A stretch of DNA of 64,000 nucleotides from Fragilariopsis cylindrus CCMP1102 (Eukaryota; Bacillariophyta; Bacillariophyceae; Bacillariales; Bacillariaceae): assembly GCA_900095095.1 (NCBI GenBank), contig FMBT01000378.1, positions 62,001 to 126,000 on the forward strand, in the 5' to 3' direction. The notes below the pieces were generated by a model. It was not told the origin of the DNA, searched no databases, and worked only from the letters and a program-made list of their open reading frames with translations. Shown here one piece after another: positions 1 through 11,089 of the stretch. The translations under genes were made by a program, and so were the position numbers. The stretch's first letter is position 1; every line of letters begins with the position of its first letter.

Positions 1-1142
1 GTTCGAGACTGTATTTCACGGCACAATCAATCGAGGCCGATGCAATACCTAAGGCTTGTCCTGCAACACCAATTCGTCCCCCGTCTAATGTTTCCATCGC
101 AATTTTAAATCCTTCACCTGTCTGACCCAGTAGATGACTACTAGGAATACGGACATTGTCCATAATGACATTCGCTGTCGACGTGGCACGAATACCGAGT
201 TTATCTTCTTTGGCACCTAAACTATATCCTTCAGAATTCGCTGGCACGATGAAAGCAGAAATTCCTTTGTGTCTATTATTATTATATAATACACCAATAT
301 TTATAAAAAAAAATATAAAAAAAATCGACGACGACGGAAAAAAATAGAGTCAAAGGATATAGTAGAAATATATGTGTGAGATGAAAAAAATTAAGAAAAT
401 ATTCGGTAAAGAATAAGAAATATTCAATTCAAGACGACGATGAACGACGAGTGTAATGTGACTGACTACACAGTTACAGTGACGACAGTTGACTACACAG
501 TACTTACTTGAGACTTTTATCGGTCGTCGCAAACACAATAGCGGCATCGGCTTCATGGGCATTCGTTATCCATGCTTTCGTACCATTCAAAATCCAATCA
601 CCACTGTCACCATCTAAAATAGCGGTAGTCGTAGCAGCACCTGCATCACTACCATTTCCTGGTTCACTTAAACAAAAACATCCGATATTTTGAATTTTAT
701 TAGACTTATCTGTAGAGATAGAAGGAAACGCATAGGGTGTAATATATTGTTCATGTTGTGCTGGTGTACCAAAGGTTTGTACGGGAGATAAATACAAAGA
801 ATTATGAGCACTCATTATCACACCCGTCGACGCACATCCACGTGATATTTCTTCCATAGCAATAGCATACGATAACGCATCCAATCCACTTCCACCTTGT
901 TCCATAGGTGTATTGATACCCATTAATCCTAATTCCGATAATTGGAGAATAGCTGTCGTCGGAAAACTATGTGTTTGATCCCACTCACGTGCCTTCGGTG
1001 CGAGTTCTTCATCTGCAAATTTACGACACATTTCATATACCATCGTTGTTTCTTCCGATAATTGAGAATGACTGGTAATGGATCTACGTACAATGTTAGT
1101 CGTCGTCGTACGACGGGAGACAAAACGTGATATCATCATCAT
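1..1142 (-). CDS. Acyl-CoA dehydrogenase, mitochondrial (3' part outside window)
   Basis: This flavoenzyme family oxidises short- or medium-chain acyl-CoA in the first step of mitochondrial beta-oxidation. Exon 1 is 508-1142, a 235-nt intron follows with donor GTAAGTAC, and exon 2 is 272 down to the window edge; the split lysine codon restores the frame. The first ~27 residues are rich in Arg, Ser and Thr without acids, as in a mitochondrial presequence. Family motifs in order are the N-terminal helical region ([11 protein letters not shown]), [21 protein letters not shown], the FAD/substrate motif [22 protein letters not shown] and, in exon 2, KGISAFIVP and [15 protein letters not shown]. 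The middle domain is whole; most of the C-terminal domain with the catalytic base is off the window. The best fit is the short-chain (butyryl-CoA) type, but chain length cannot be settled from this part. The start could be any of three consecutive Met codons. Confidence 0.93.
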
Positions 1143-2100
1143 TATTTATATATTTATTGTTGTAATTTAATGAATGAATGAATGAATTAATTAATTATTG
1201 ATTCGATTCGTCGTCTGCTTCGCTTCTGCTTTTATGTTTCCTTTCTTGTCGTTGTTTATTATTATTTAATTCTTGTCGTCGTAATAAATTGTGTGGAAGT
1301 GCACATTCCGACGAAAACACTTGACTTGACTTGACTTGACTTGACTTGTACAGTACTGTAATTGCTTTTTCGTGCTTTCTTTTCTTTTTCTCTGCTTCTT
1401 CTCTTTGTTCAGATTTTCGTTGCGTTGACACGAGGACTTCATTATTTATTTGCTGTCATGACGCGATTGATTTGATTGATGATGATGCATCCGATTGATT
1501 CATTCTCTTCGATTCCTTCATTCATTCATGATTAAAAAGTACATAACAAAGAGACTACTATAGTACTTATTATATAAACATGCAACAAATAATATATAAT
1601 GGGGTTGAGTGGGAGTTGCTGCTGCTGCTGCTGGTGGTACGTGTCAATGGCACTGATGCTGATATATCTTCATCATCATCATCATCATCATCACAAGATG
1701 GAATGGTTGTTGTTGTGTGTGTGTGGTGTGGTGTTGAAGATCCCTTTTCTGCCTAGGTGTATGGGATCCCAAGGACATATCTATGTCAAACACTAACATA
1801 CCTTATGCAGTGGCATTGGTCAAGCCTTTTGGATTTAAAAAAAAAAAAAAAAAAAAAAAAACACAACAACATCCACCCAGAATCTCAACCTGAGTGAATA
1901 ATAGATATACACTACAATATTACACAGTGCACTCATCCCACTTCAGAAAAGGGGTTCTCACTACACACACACACACAAGCATTGTGCATTGGTTTGAACA
2001 CACAGACAACCCATTCACAATATGTATTTCTATATATCTATATACATACATTCATTATGGTCAAAACGCACCAACAAAAATTGGTACGAGTTGCTGATTC
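1143..2100. other. Intergenic, no gene; microsatellites
   Basis: No coding region is supported. The stretch holds a five-fold ACTTG pentamer tract (about 1320-1348), the 12-bp palindrome TACAGTACTGTA at 1349-1360, a TGC and a CAT triplet run (about 1615-1695) and an A25 tract at 1837-1861. The short open frames here are made of these repeats. Confidence 0.6.
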
Positions 2101-2499
2101 TACTCATCATGTCAACCAAAGTATATAAGACACAACAACAAGAACTGCAACTGCAGGAATTGTTTCTTGTTTCATCTTTAAAGATATTGTACTGAGGTAA
2201 ATGTCAACAACATTACTGCATGGTATATCACACTTCTGCTGTGTCCTCTCATATTATGATGATACATGCTGATTCTTCCTAACCAAAAAAAGGATATGAA
2301 ATAACAACAAGATATAGAGCTGATGCTGCACTGGTTGGCCAACTGTTGTGTACTTCCTATAAACTTCTGCATTGAATGTAAAGGTGGTACAATAATATTG
2401 GTAGTAAATGATTTGTTCATCCATTATTATTACTGTTTACCAAACTTACTTGTGTTACGACAACAGGAACAACTGCTGTTGTGTGTGTGTGTGTGTGCG

Positions 2500-2530
<31 letters not shown>

Positions 2531-3320
2531 TTGTGGCATGTTATTATGCCAAGGAGCATGCACATATATACATGGTCTATTCCTGTTAACTAAACAACAG
2601 CAATACAAAATAACAATAGGAAGTGTGCGGACCACACTATGCGCACATTCCTGTAATGAGCCACTTGCCCTCAGCCCCAAAAATGACCACAAACCCATTG
2701 CAAGATAATATTATCTTAAAAGTACTATGTGTATTCATGTTGATGTTATGTGTGTGTATATTTATTTGTTTGGTGGCTTCCTGTAAAATTCTGCATAATG
2801 CAAGGGAGGTTGTTCAATAATATTGATATATCACTGGTACATGCCGTCACTTTTCTGGTGCATGCCCACTATTCTTCTAGATCTATTCCAGCCAACCAAA
2901 CAGTATAAAGCATGAAAAAAGAATCACAGAACTGCTGATATGTGACCATTATTTGTTGTTCATTATTTTCTGTAAACTTTTGCATGTACGCATTGTATTT
3001 TCATTAAATGAAGAAACATCAACAATCAACAACTGCTGATGCTGCTGTGTAAAAATTTGCTTGGCATTTGGTATAGATAGTTCCATTTAAATATTATAGA
3101 GAGGAAAGGACCACTGCAACACTGCCTTTTATCACTGGGGAATCCACTCCTACTGAGTACCTACTGATTCCTATCTATTCCTGTCAACCAAACAATATAA
3201 AACTCCAAGAAGAACTACTGCTATGTGTGTACTCTTGTAAACTTCTACATATGAAGGTTGCATTGGACAGTAATATATGCTGGTGGTATATCATTGAGCA
3301 AGAATCACACTTCTTCTGAC
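2100..3320. repeat. Degenerate tandem array, unit about 300 bp
   Basis: A recurring block can be followed by eye. It contains a line like CTATTCCTGTCAACCAAAC followed by ATAAA-rich sequence and an AACTGCTG, then a line like CTTGTAAACTTCTGCAT and GGTATATCA. Copies of the first line lie near 2110, 2275, 2582, 2890 and 3180; copies of the second near 2355, 2775, 2970 and 3230. Spacing is mostly 290-310 bp. The copies are strongly diverged, so the array is old. No coding sense was found on either strand. Confidence 0.5.
2480..2531. repeat. GT dinucleotide microsatellite
   Basis: About 26 near-uninterrupted GT repeats with two GC interruptions. Open frames through it (poly-Cys-Val or poly-His-Thr) are repeat artefacts. 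Confidence 0.9.
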
Positions 3321-4741
3321 TATTGTGTTGCTGTTGTTAGTTAGTAGACACTCTCCCTTTTGTCTCCTGCAATAGCAGCTTGTGCTCTCAATTTCATAGT
3401 ACTAAAAGAGGGTATGTGGTGGGGCGTTACTGTGATAAGTTGTTATTGTCAAGTGAGTCTTCCAATTCTCTATCCAGTAGCATATTCTCTGTAGATAGGT
3501 AGCACAATGGCGCATATTATCTAACCCCACTATGGAAATCTTGTGCCATATATATGTGTGTTTTCAGTTTCTCCCTATCACACCACAAAAAGGCTACAAA
3601 AGATTGGTATAATTTGTGCATAACATAATTTCCCGAAACATCTGGTTGGTACATCCAAATTGAAATACAAATAAATAGTACATGCCAATGAAGTACAAAG
3701 AGAAAAACTGAATTCTCAAGTAGAGTAAATATGAAATTCCATTGCCTTGGGATAACCCAAATGCTGCTCCAAGAAATTGAAAGTATTAGATTATATCATC
3801 TGATCTGCTTAGGCAAAGCTGCTGCTGTATATTTTCGGTGTCACAGGGTATATGGCATACTAACAAAGAAAAGATCAAAACATGTTGTGGTGTATTGCAT
3901 GTATGCATACAGCTACAAATACTACTATAAGGCTTTGCTTTGTGGTGCACCATCAAAGTGGACTTATTTTTACCAAAAGAAGCAAAGGTACATTATGTGT
4001 GCACCATTGTATTTCAGCTATACTTTGCTTGCAAGGTTCAAGAAGTGTAATGCTTAGGGCTCTATGTATGGGATGGGAGTTATGGGGGTTCTAGTTTATT
4101 ATGGCCCCAAAATAGAAGCTAGGTATATCCACTGCAGCACACTAGCTATAGTATAGTGAGCACGTCATCATATCAGCTGGATCCATGAACATAGATCACC
4201 ACCAGGAGTAAAATTCTTTTGGTAGAGATACTATAAAATATGGCATGGTGAACCCTTTTTACTGTGTTCACTGAGTGTGCAGTATTGTAGGTTCACAATA
4301 CGAGCCACCTTGACAGTAAAAGCAAAAGGGCCATTTTAGGGGGTATGTTTTGGGTGTGCTGTGCTGTGCTGCTGTTTGGTGGTTGAGTTGAGTGTAGTAT
4401 GCAGTATGAACTATCATTAGGATTATGGGACTAAGGACTATATAATATATCAGGGTATTACATCTAAAAGGTAGATATGTTATTTTGTGAGTGGTGGTCG
4501 GTCGGTACGGTCGGTATGTAAAGTATGATTATAATTTATTTTAGATAGAGAGAGAACGATCGTCGTGGTATAGTAATTTGGAATATATGTATAATCAAGA
4601 CACACACACACACACCAACCAACTAATTCATTCCTTCTCATTCTCATTCAATTTTTTATTATATTATTTAATTATTCATTTTGCTGCTGCTGGCTGGCTG
4701 CCAAACAAACAGACATCTTATTTTCTTTTTCTTTTCTTTTA
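3321..4741. other. Intergenic, no supported gene
   Basis: The open frames around 3731-4094 look like unconstrained sequence and match no family I know. Toward 4700 the sequence becomes the 3' flank of the acireductone dioxygenase gene, with CA and pyrimidine-rich runs. Confidence 0.45.
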
Positions 4742-5807
4742 TTAAGCAGTAGTAACGTTATCAATATAATTTGTAACATACTCCATCCGTGATGGATGTT
4801 GTTCTTGTGGTCGATTAAATGGTGTCCAGACTGGTGCACCAATAAATAATCTCATAGCTTGAATGAAATCCGTCGTATCACAAGTAAAGCGATGATAACA
4901 TCCTTCGGGTAAGGTCATTAAATCACCTTTCTTAATATGGATACGGATCCAATTATTGTGTGTATCCCGAATATCAAAATATCCCGATCCATCGATAATA
5001 TAACGAATTTCTTCGGCATCATGAATATGTTCTTCAAAGAATGCTTTAATTTTTTCATCATATCCTGGTAACAAATCAGGTTTGACACTAATAATATCCG
5101 CATAGGAATATCCACCTGTTGTTTATTGTTATTGTTATCGTTATATGATTTTTGAGGACGGAGAATGAATGAAGAAGAATGAATTTGAGTTAGAGATGAT
5201 GAATGAATGAATGAACGAATCGAATCTGATCTTCGAGTACTGTCTGTATAGTAGACGAGGACTTCAACGCGAATAAACACACAAACAAAACAGAATGAGA
5301 ACAAACACAGGATCACGACATGACACGATCACGACACAAGAAAAATGAAATGACGATTGAAGTAAATTATAATTAATATTACAATTACAATGTGCGAATC
5401 AAATTAAATTAAATAAAATAAAATAGTATATCAAACTTACGATCATCACGTATCGCCATTAATTTAGGATCCGCTGCATCCTTAGGATCCCATGGAATGG
5501 CTTTCACAGGATAGTTATATGTTTCTGCATCCATTTTCCAATAGGCGATCCCTAATTTCTTTAGTTCACCAACAGAACAGGGTTTATTTTCTGGTGACAT
5601 GCGATTTTCAGCTTTTTGATCATCATAGTCACCATCCTTTAACATATACCATGCTTCTGGCCATTCTTCATCTGGTGATTCTGGTGTAGTAGTTACTTCT
5701 TTTATCTTTGTTTCGGTGGTCATTGTAGTCTTTTGTTTCTTTGCTTCTGGTTCTTTTTCAACAACAACAATTTGCTCGAGTGGTTCTTTAGTTGTTGGAT
5801 TGGTCAT
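4742..5807 (-). CDS. Acireductone dioxygenase (methionine salvage)
   Basis: This metal-dependent cupin enzyme converts acireductone plus O2 to the keto-acid precursor of methionine plus formate in the methionine salvage pathway. Exon 1 is 5441-5807 and exon 2 is 4742-5115, separated by a 325-nt intron (donor GTAAGTTT, acceptor CAG). The junction rebuilds the family hallmark R-GYSYADIISV. The product is 246 residues. The cupin metal ligands are visible: HIHDAEEIRY gives two His and the Glu, and GCYHRFT gives the third His. The N-terminal ~55 residues are low complexity (Lys, Glu, Thr) and are extra compared with animal or plant enzymes, which are about 180-200 residues. I chose Met at 5807 because the upstream in-frame Met codons precede a non-conserved His/Lys stretch. 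No targeting peptide is evident, so it is probably cytosolic or nuclear. Confidence 0.95.
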
Positions 5808-6271
5808 TTCGCTTTTTTTATGAGAACGGTGGGGGTGAAAAGGAAGTTTTGATTCTTGGTGTTTGATTGTTTGTCTCTTGTGTGTCGTGTTGAGCATGCA
5901 ATGCATTCTTTTTTTTTGCTTTCAAAATAATGCATATATCTTAGATCTCAACGTGAAGTGATCAACCCGGACGTGATCAACCGTGGATTTTGGTAGCGCA
6001 AGCACGGCCGACAACTAACTTTCGGCTATTCTTTTATCAAAACGCGGTTTCATTGTATACCATAAGTAGCATATGGCTTTCACGTGACGGAGTGCAAAAA
6101 ATAACAAGATTGTTTTACATAATTATAGTACACAACGTACATTCTATTAAAAATAGCATCCTTTGAAAAAATTATTCTAATTTTCGATGATTGATTCATT
6201 CGTGCTTAAAAATACAATCATAAAACAAACATCAACGTACAGTCGCGTACGCGCCACCAACATATTGTTAG
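5808..6271. other. Divergent promoter region
   Basis: Intergenic DNA between acireductone dioxygenase (-) and the EF-hand gene (+). It has a TTCACGTGACG box near 6079 and paired ACGTGAAGTGATC/ACGTGATCAAC motifs near 5950-5985. The missing start of the EF-hand gene could lie here as a short exon, but I could not place it. Confidence 0.4.
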
Positions 6272-7102
6272 CTTCACAAATATTTTTTTGAACAATCTTC
6301 AAATCAAATCAAAAGAGTAGCCAAAGAAGTTACGATTATTATAGATTCATTCAACATAACTGCAACTATAGAAACGAGAAAAGCAAGTATCAGAGCTTCC
6401 ATCGCCAGCGGTGATGGTGGTGGTATTGATCTGGCCAATTGCGACACTGCCACCAGGGAAATTTTGAAGGATTTTGATTTTGACAACAATGGTTATATTT
6501 CCAAGGAGGAAGTTACTTTGGGAGCAACCCTATACCAGAAAAGTCTCAAGAAGAACAAACAATTCAAGACGATGGTTTCGTGTCTCATTCTTGGATATTT
6601 TGTCTTTTGCTTAACACTTGGAGGACTTACCTATGGTATTGTTAAGGCCAATGAGCAAGTTCGTGTCGATCCTTTGACAGGGATTACCACTACAACCGGT
6701 GGTGGCAATGCTGTCATAATGAAGACGGCACCAGCACTTGTCGTACGTAAGGACACGTCGGTTCACAATGTAACCATTGCAGATCTTAATGCCTTGGAAA
6801 AGATTGTCTTTTTTGATGGTACTATTTCATTCAATGTAATGGGATTTGCTCGAAAAGAGGACGAAACAGTTATTCTTGTACAAGGTGGATCACTTACATT
6901 TAATATGGATGGATTATTTAATCATACTGGTGTTGAACCTGCTCTACTTTTTGATCACATTTCTGATGGTGACCGGAAACTTAGTTCGGAGATGCCGGTA
7001 TTAGTGCAAATGGAGTCGATCTACGGGGGAAGATCGGGTCGGGTGGGACCCAATATCCCCGTGCCCGGTGTAAGTCTCCCACCTATGGGATATAGTCCTT
7101 AA
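6272..7102 (+). CDS. EF-hand, single-span membrane protein (5' end not found)
   Basis: The open frame starts after a stop at 6269 and has no Met before residue ~100, yet it already codes for recognisable protein, so a 5' exon or the true start is missing. Within it are one canonical EF-hand loop (DFDNNGYISKEE, near 6473), a charged linker, a membrane span of about 23 residues (CLILGYFVFCLTLGGLTYGI, near 6580) and an outer domain with VDPLTGITTTTGG, FNVMGFARKEDETVILVQGG and SDGDRKL. The same order, including the ARxxxxTVLxVxGG-like segment and SDGDRKL-like tail, occurs in an unnamed family I know only from diatoms; its members usually carry more N-terminal sequence with further EF-hands. Calcium sensing at a membrane is inferred. 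The last ~25 residues contain a possible donor GTAAGT at 7069, so the 3' end is also not certain. Confidence 0.6.
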   Translation, partial: LHKYFFEQSSNQIKRVAKEVTIIIDSFNITATIETRKASIRASIASGDGGGIDLANCDTATREILKDFDFDNNGYISKEEVTLGATLYQKSLKKNKQFKTMVSCLILGYFVFCLTLGGLTYGIVKANEQVRVDPLTGITTTTGGGNAVIMKTAPALVVRKDTSVHNVTIADLNALEKIVFFDGTISFNVMGFARKEDETVILVQGGSLTFNMDGLFNHTGVEPALLFDHISDGDRKLSSEMPVLVQMESIYGGRSGRVGPNIPVPGVSLPPMGYSP

Positions 7103-7917
7103 TCCCAAAATCCTGATGATAGTTCATACTGCATACACTCAACTCAACTCAACCACCAAACATCATACAGTAATGTACTGTACACCCCGAGACGACCACC
7201 GACCTACTACTGTTCTACTTTAACCATAAATACTATAGTAATGCTTGGGTTTAAAAGTACCAGAAGAGGACTTGTCCGTGGATGATAGTTCATTGGTATC
7301 CCGCACTAACACTGCAGGTTCGTGGAGTACTGTATTGCATTCTTTATTTCCGTTGGTATGAGACTGTCGTTCTTAGTAACTTTATATGTAGCTACGTCCT
7401 TTTTGCATAAAATATTCATATAATATAATATAATATAATGTAATGTTTAAAAAATCACAATCTATTGATAATTTTACTACCTATCATACAGTAGTCGATG
7501 TATATTATCTGTCGTCCTGCGTGCTTAGAAAGAAAGAGAGAGAGAGAGAGAGAGAGAAGCGGTCGATATGAATTTTTACTGAGAAATAAAATTAAATGTA
7601 GTCAAAATCAGTTGTACTGCTGCGTTATTAAAGGCTACGTAATTATTTAATGCAGATATATTGTACAGCCAGTATATCCTTCATTGATATCTTCAAACGT
7701 GTATTTAATTATGCAACAAGAGAACGCGTTAACGTACTGCGCAAGGCGATCCGCCCTCCACTAACATAAGAAATCACAAGTATCTTTGTACATTTTCCAC
7801 AAAGCGTCATCGATTGATCATGATTTGTAAGTTAGTTCTTCGCAATATTTGATTTGATTGTACACAGATCACAATAACCTGCAATACAACAAGATAGTGC
7901 AGTAATTCATAAAAATA
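7103..7917. other. Intergenic, no gene seen
   Basis: Flank of two plus-strand genes. It holds an AG microsatellite at about 7528-7558, a TAATA run near 7420 and several TACTGTA-type motifs (about 7170). No coding signal. Confidence 0.5.
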
Positions 7918-8994
7918 ATGGTACTAATCCGTGCTTTACCACCAGCTGGTGGTGGTGGATGGCTTACTCGTATGAGACATCGTGTCACAGATCTGTCCTC
8001 GTGTCTAGCCTTCTCATTGCCGTACGATGCAGATACGAGTATCACTGTGACGATGGCGGCGTGTTCGGCGGGAGACGGCAGTAATAATAATAATGATAGT
8101 AAAAGTAATAGAATTCGTCTCCCGATCAAACAATTAAGTGGTGGAAAGGTTGGATCAGGTGGTTATTTGTGGGATGGTGGTCGTCGACTGGCATCATACC
8201 TAGAGAAATATGGTGATGGTCATCATCATCATCATCATGATAGTTGTAGAAGTAGTAGTAACAGTAGTAGTAGTATTCCAAGTCGGTCTCTACATGGTCG
8301 ATCATTACTCGAATTGGGAAGTGGAACGGGTAGTGCAGGAATTGTAGCAGCAATGTTAGGTTGTGATGTTACCATCACTGATCAAAAAAGTTTCGTATTC
8401 CCGGGTAGTGGTCCAAATTCACAATTAACCACCCCTGACAAGAAGAACTGGACACTACTCGATTTATGTACTGCCAATGTACAACAAAATACTATCGCTA
8501 TCCAATTGGCACAACAACAACGGCAGCAACAACAACAACAAATACAAATACACAAACATAAACATGAAAAACAACCGCAGACACAGCAACATAATAACAA
8601 CAACAGCACCAGCACCAGCACCAGCGAATCTCAATCATCATCTACAATAGTACCAGTAGTGAATGAATTATTATGGGGAGGTGACGATCAGGAAAAGGCA
8701 TTAAAGCATAATAAATATGACATTATCTGTGGATCTGATATATTACTGTTCACAGACGCACATGATGCATTACTTCGTACGATACGAAATCTATCCACAC
8801 CCACCACAGTTGTTATTATTGAACATACCGATCGAGGGAATAGTGCCCAAACACGTTATCCGACGGATCTGGAAGATTTTTTAAAGGCAGTAATAAAGGA
8901 CGGACTGTGGCAACCAACAATTGTACGAGATCATGGTCGTCATATTACACTTCGTATGGTATATGCAAAAAAAACTAGCTTGAACTTAACTTAA
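7918..8994 (+). CDS. METTL21/Methyltransferase_16-type protein lysine methyltransferase
   Basis: This intronless gene encodes 358 residues with a seven-beta-strand SAM-dependent methyltransferase fold. Motif I is LLELGSGTGSAGIVAAMLG (about residues 130-148), followed by the acidic end of strand 2 (VTITDQ), the DLCTANVQQN segment and a post-motif ICGSDILLF, the place where this family has D-x-x-Y/F. These are hallmarks of the METTL21/FAM86/VCP-KMT group, which trimethylates single lysines on chaperones and translation factors; the target cannot be predicted. The enzyme core is interrupted by low-complexity inserts: a His run (8221-8240), a Ser run and a Gln/His/Asn/Thr stretch (about 8510-8640). 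The start at 7918 gives an N-terminus rich in Gly/Pro that is not conserved; Met at residue 22 or 46 is possible. Confidence 0.85.
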   Translation: MVLIRALPPAGGGGWLTRMRHRVTDLSSCLAFSLPYDADTSITVTMAACSAGDGSNNNNDSKSNRIRLPIKQLSGGKVGSGGYLWDGGRRLASYLEKYGDGHHHHHHDSCRSSSNSSSSIPSRSLHGRSLLELGSGTGSAGIVAAMLGCDVTITDQKSFVFPGSGPNSQLTTPDKKNWTLLDLCTANVQQNTIAIQLAQQQRQQQQQQIQIHKHKHEKQPQTQQHNNNNSTSTSTSESQSSSTIVPVVNELLWGGDDQEKALKHNKYDIICGSDILLFTDAHDALLRTIRNLSTPTTVVIIEHTDRGNSAQTRYPTDLEDFLKAVIKDGLWQPTIVRDHGRHITLRMVYAKKTSLNLT

Positions 8995-9130
8995 CTTTAA
9001 ATTAACCTGCTGACCTACCTACCTACTAACAGTACATTCTTATTAAGATTTATTTCATTTATCTTCCTTTACTTTTTTTATTATATTCTTCATTTTGTAA
9101 GTATGTATAGTAACTTTTTTTAGAACTCTC

Positions 9131-10402
9131 TTAAACTGTATAAAAACCACCAAATTGAAGATATATATAAATAATAAATGCAGCATATAAAATTAATAAT
9201 GCAAGGAATACTAATACAAACATAATTGAATCTAAATGAGTAATTCTAAAATACCCCCAATAATGACGTTCATTATCTACACCAGTCCTTCTGGGGAATG
9301 TGATCGATTTACATATTGTCGACAGATGTTCCATCTTATCACCAAAAAAACCTAATTCTACTAATCGATAAAAGACATCATCAATATCTTGTAAAAAGTA
9401 CAATGCTGCAAAATTTGTAAAGACATTAAGTGTGGTGGTGGTGATTAACATTAAAAAAAAATTCACAGCTAAACTAAATATACCATCCATGGTTCGTAAT
9501 CCAAAACTAAATAATAATTTTTGTTTGGTGGCATATGCACTAATTTTTAATACGGATGGACAATACGTGATGTTTGCCATACAAAAAAAGGAATGCATTA
9601 AATCTGTTTGCATTGATAGTGCAACCTATATTCATTTTATATTATATAATGTTATGAATAACGTACGTGTACGTGTGGTAGTAAGTAGTTGTTACGAAAA
9701 TAGAGAAGAAGACGACGAAGAAAAAGAAAAGTTTTATCTCTTGTTAGAAGAGTGTTGATACAATACAAACGTAAATACGTACTTGACAAATAGAAAGAAT
9801 ACACAGTACCAAATACAAACAGCGTCATGCAATGACATGACATGATAAATCATTATGGTGTACAGTACAGTACAAGTACGTACAGGAATTAAAAAGAATT
9901 TTGCCGCTGTTGCTGATTTAGATCCACCGGTGACATCTAAAAAATTAATATCCCCCATTAAAATACCATATATTATCACTTTCACAGTAATCACATATAA
10001 TGCAAAACAAAATGGACCACTACCCACTGGTGCTACAAATAAAAAGGCATAGACATCTTCCGCTAAATCATAGGTATCTAATATTTTCTTCTCACGCATA
10101 ATGGATCGTATTGTCGATTGATGACGGTTGTTTGAATTTGAATCATCATTATCATCATCATCAGCAGCATCATCATCACTAGCACCGCTATTACTAACTC
10201 CGGGTTTTGCTACCACCAATAAAGATGTGTTATTATTTTCAACATAATTATCACCAGTTTCAATAGTATTACTAGCGGCTCCGCTATCACTTTCGCTCTC
10301 GCTACTGCTGCTATTACCGCTGCCACTAATACCGGTAATACTCATTATCCTATTTTCTTCTTCTGTCATTTCTTTTAACTCTTCTTTATTCCACTCTTTC
10401 AT
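9131..10402 (-). CDS. Multi-pass membrane protein of an unnamed diatom family
   Basis: Exon 1 is 9884-10402 and exon 2 is 9131-9625, with donor GTACGTAC, acceptor TAG and phase 0; the product is 337 residues. The N-terminal ~110 residues are acidic and Ser/Asp/Asn-rich. The conserved part follows: a span in VAPVGSGPFCFALYVITVKV, then KFFLIPVALSMQTDLMHSF across the junction, a span around GIFSLAVNFFLMLITTTTLN, NFAALYFLQDIDDVFYRL, LGFFGDKMEHLSTIC, and a final strong span (MFVLVFLALLILYAAFII). I recall this NFAALxFLQxID...GFFGDxME pattern only from hypothetical diatom proteins. No catalytic or transport motif is visible and no function is proposed. It converges on the methyltransferase gene with 136 bp between stop codons. 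Confidence 0.82.
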
Positions 10403-11089
10403 CGTTTACTATAGTGTAGTATTTTGGGGGAACCTGTTATTATTCGTAATGACTTGCTTGGCTGCCTGGATATGTTCGTGTTGTACAGTACAGTAGAGGT
10501 CTCGGTCGCAAAACTCGCTCTCCTTCAAGAACAAGAAGAACAACAACAACAACAAAAGTTACGTAAAAGTAGAAACATAAAAATTTATGTGTCACCCAAT
10601 GTACTAGTATTGCCCCCCTTCCTAATTTTTAGGTGAGAGAGAACAATAATGAGATGGAAAATAAAACCAATAACCGTTCAAAATAAAAGATCCCGAATTA
10701 ATGGAAATAAATTTCTTGCACCGGCACGCCAATTTTTTTAAAGAGGTGGTATTATTACTGTAGCGCGCGCCTTGCCTTGCCATTCTTCTGTTCAGCAAGT
10801 AATTAGGACCAAACTGTACATTGCTGTACTGTACTGTACTTCGAAGTACAGTAGTAAAGAAATGAAGATACTTTTCGTACTACAGTACAGTAGTAGTATC
10901 TTGTGTACATACAGTATAGTACCTACTAGTACATACGTACCAATGTATTAACATCAACATTTGAACGGAACTTACACTTTTATTAAATAATCAAAAATTC
11001 AAACAAATATAATCTGTAGCACAATAAATAGCAATCTAAAACTAATATCTTACACAGGAGATGGTAGTCTCAACAGTACAAAGAAGAAG
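10403..11089. other. Divergent promoter region rich in TACTGTAC-type palindromes
   Basis: It lies between the membrane protein (-) and the kinase-phosphatase gene (+). From about 10833 to 10930 there is a cluster of TACTGTACTGTAC, TACTTCGAAGTA and TACAGTACAGTAG words. A CAA-type run occurs at about 10540. No gene is seen. Confidence 0.5.

Noticed and set aside
1195-1431. 78-residue minus frame
   Set aside because: Low complexity, partly made of the ACTTG microsatellite.
2408-2698. Frames with runs of Cys-Val or His-Thr
   Set aside because: Translation of a GT microsatellite.
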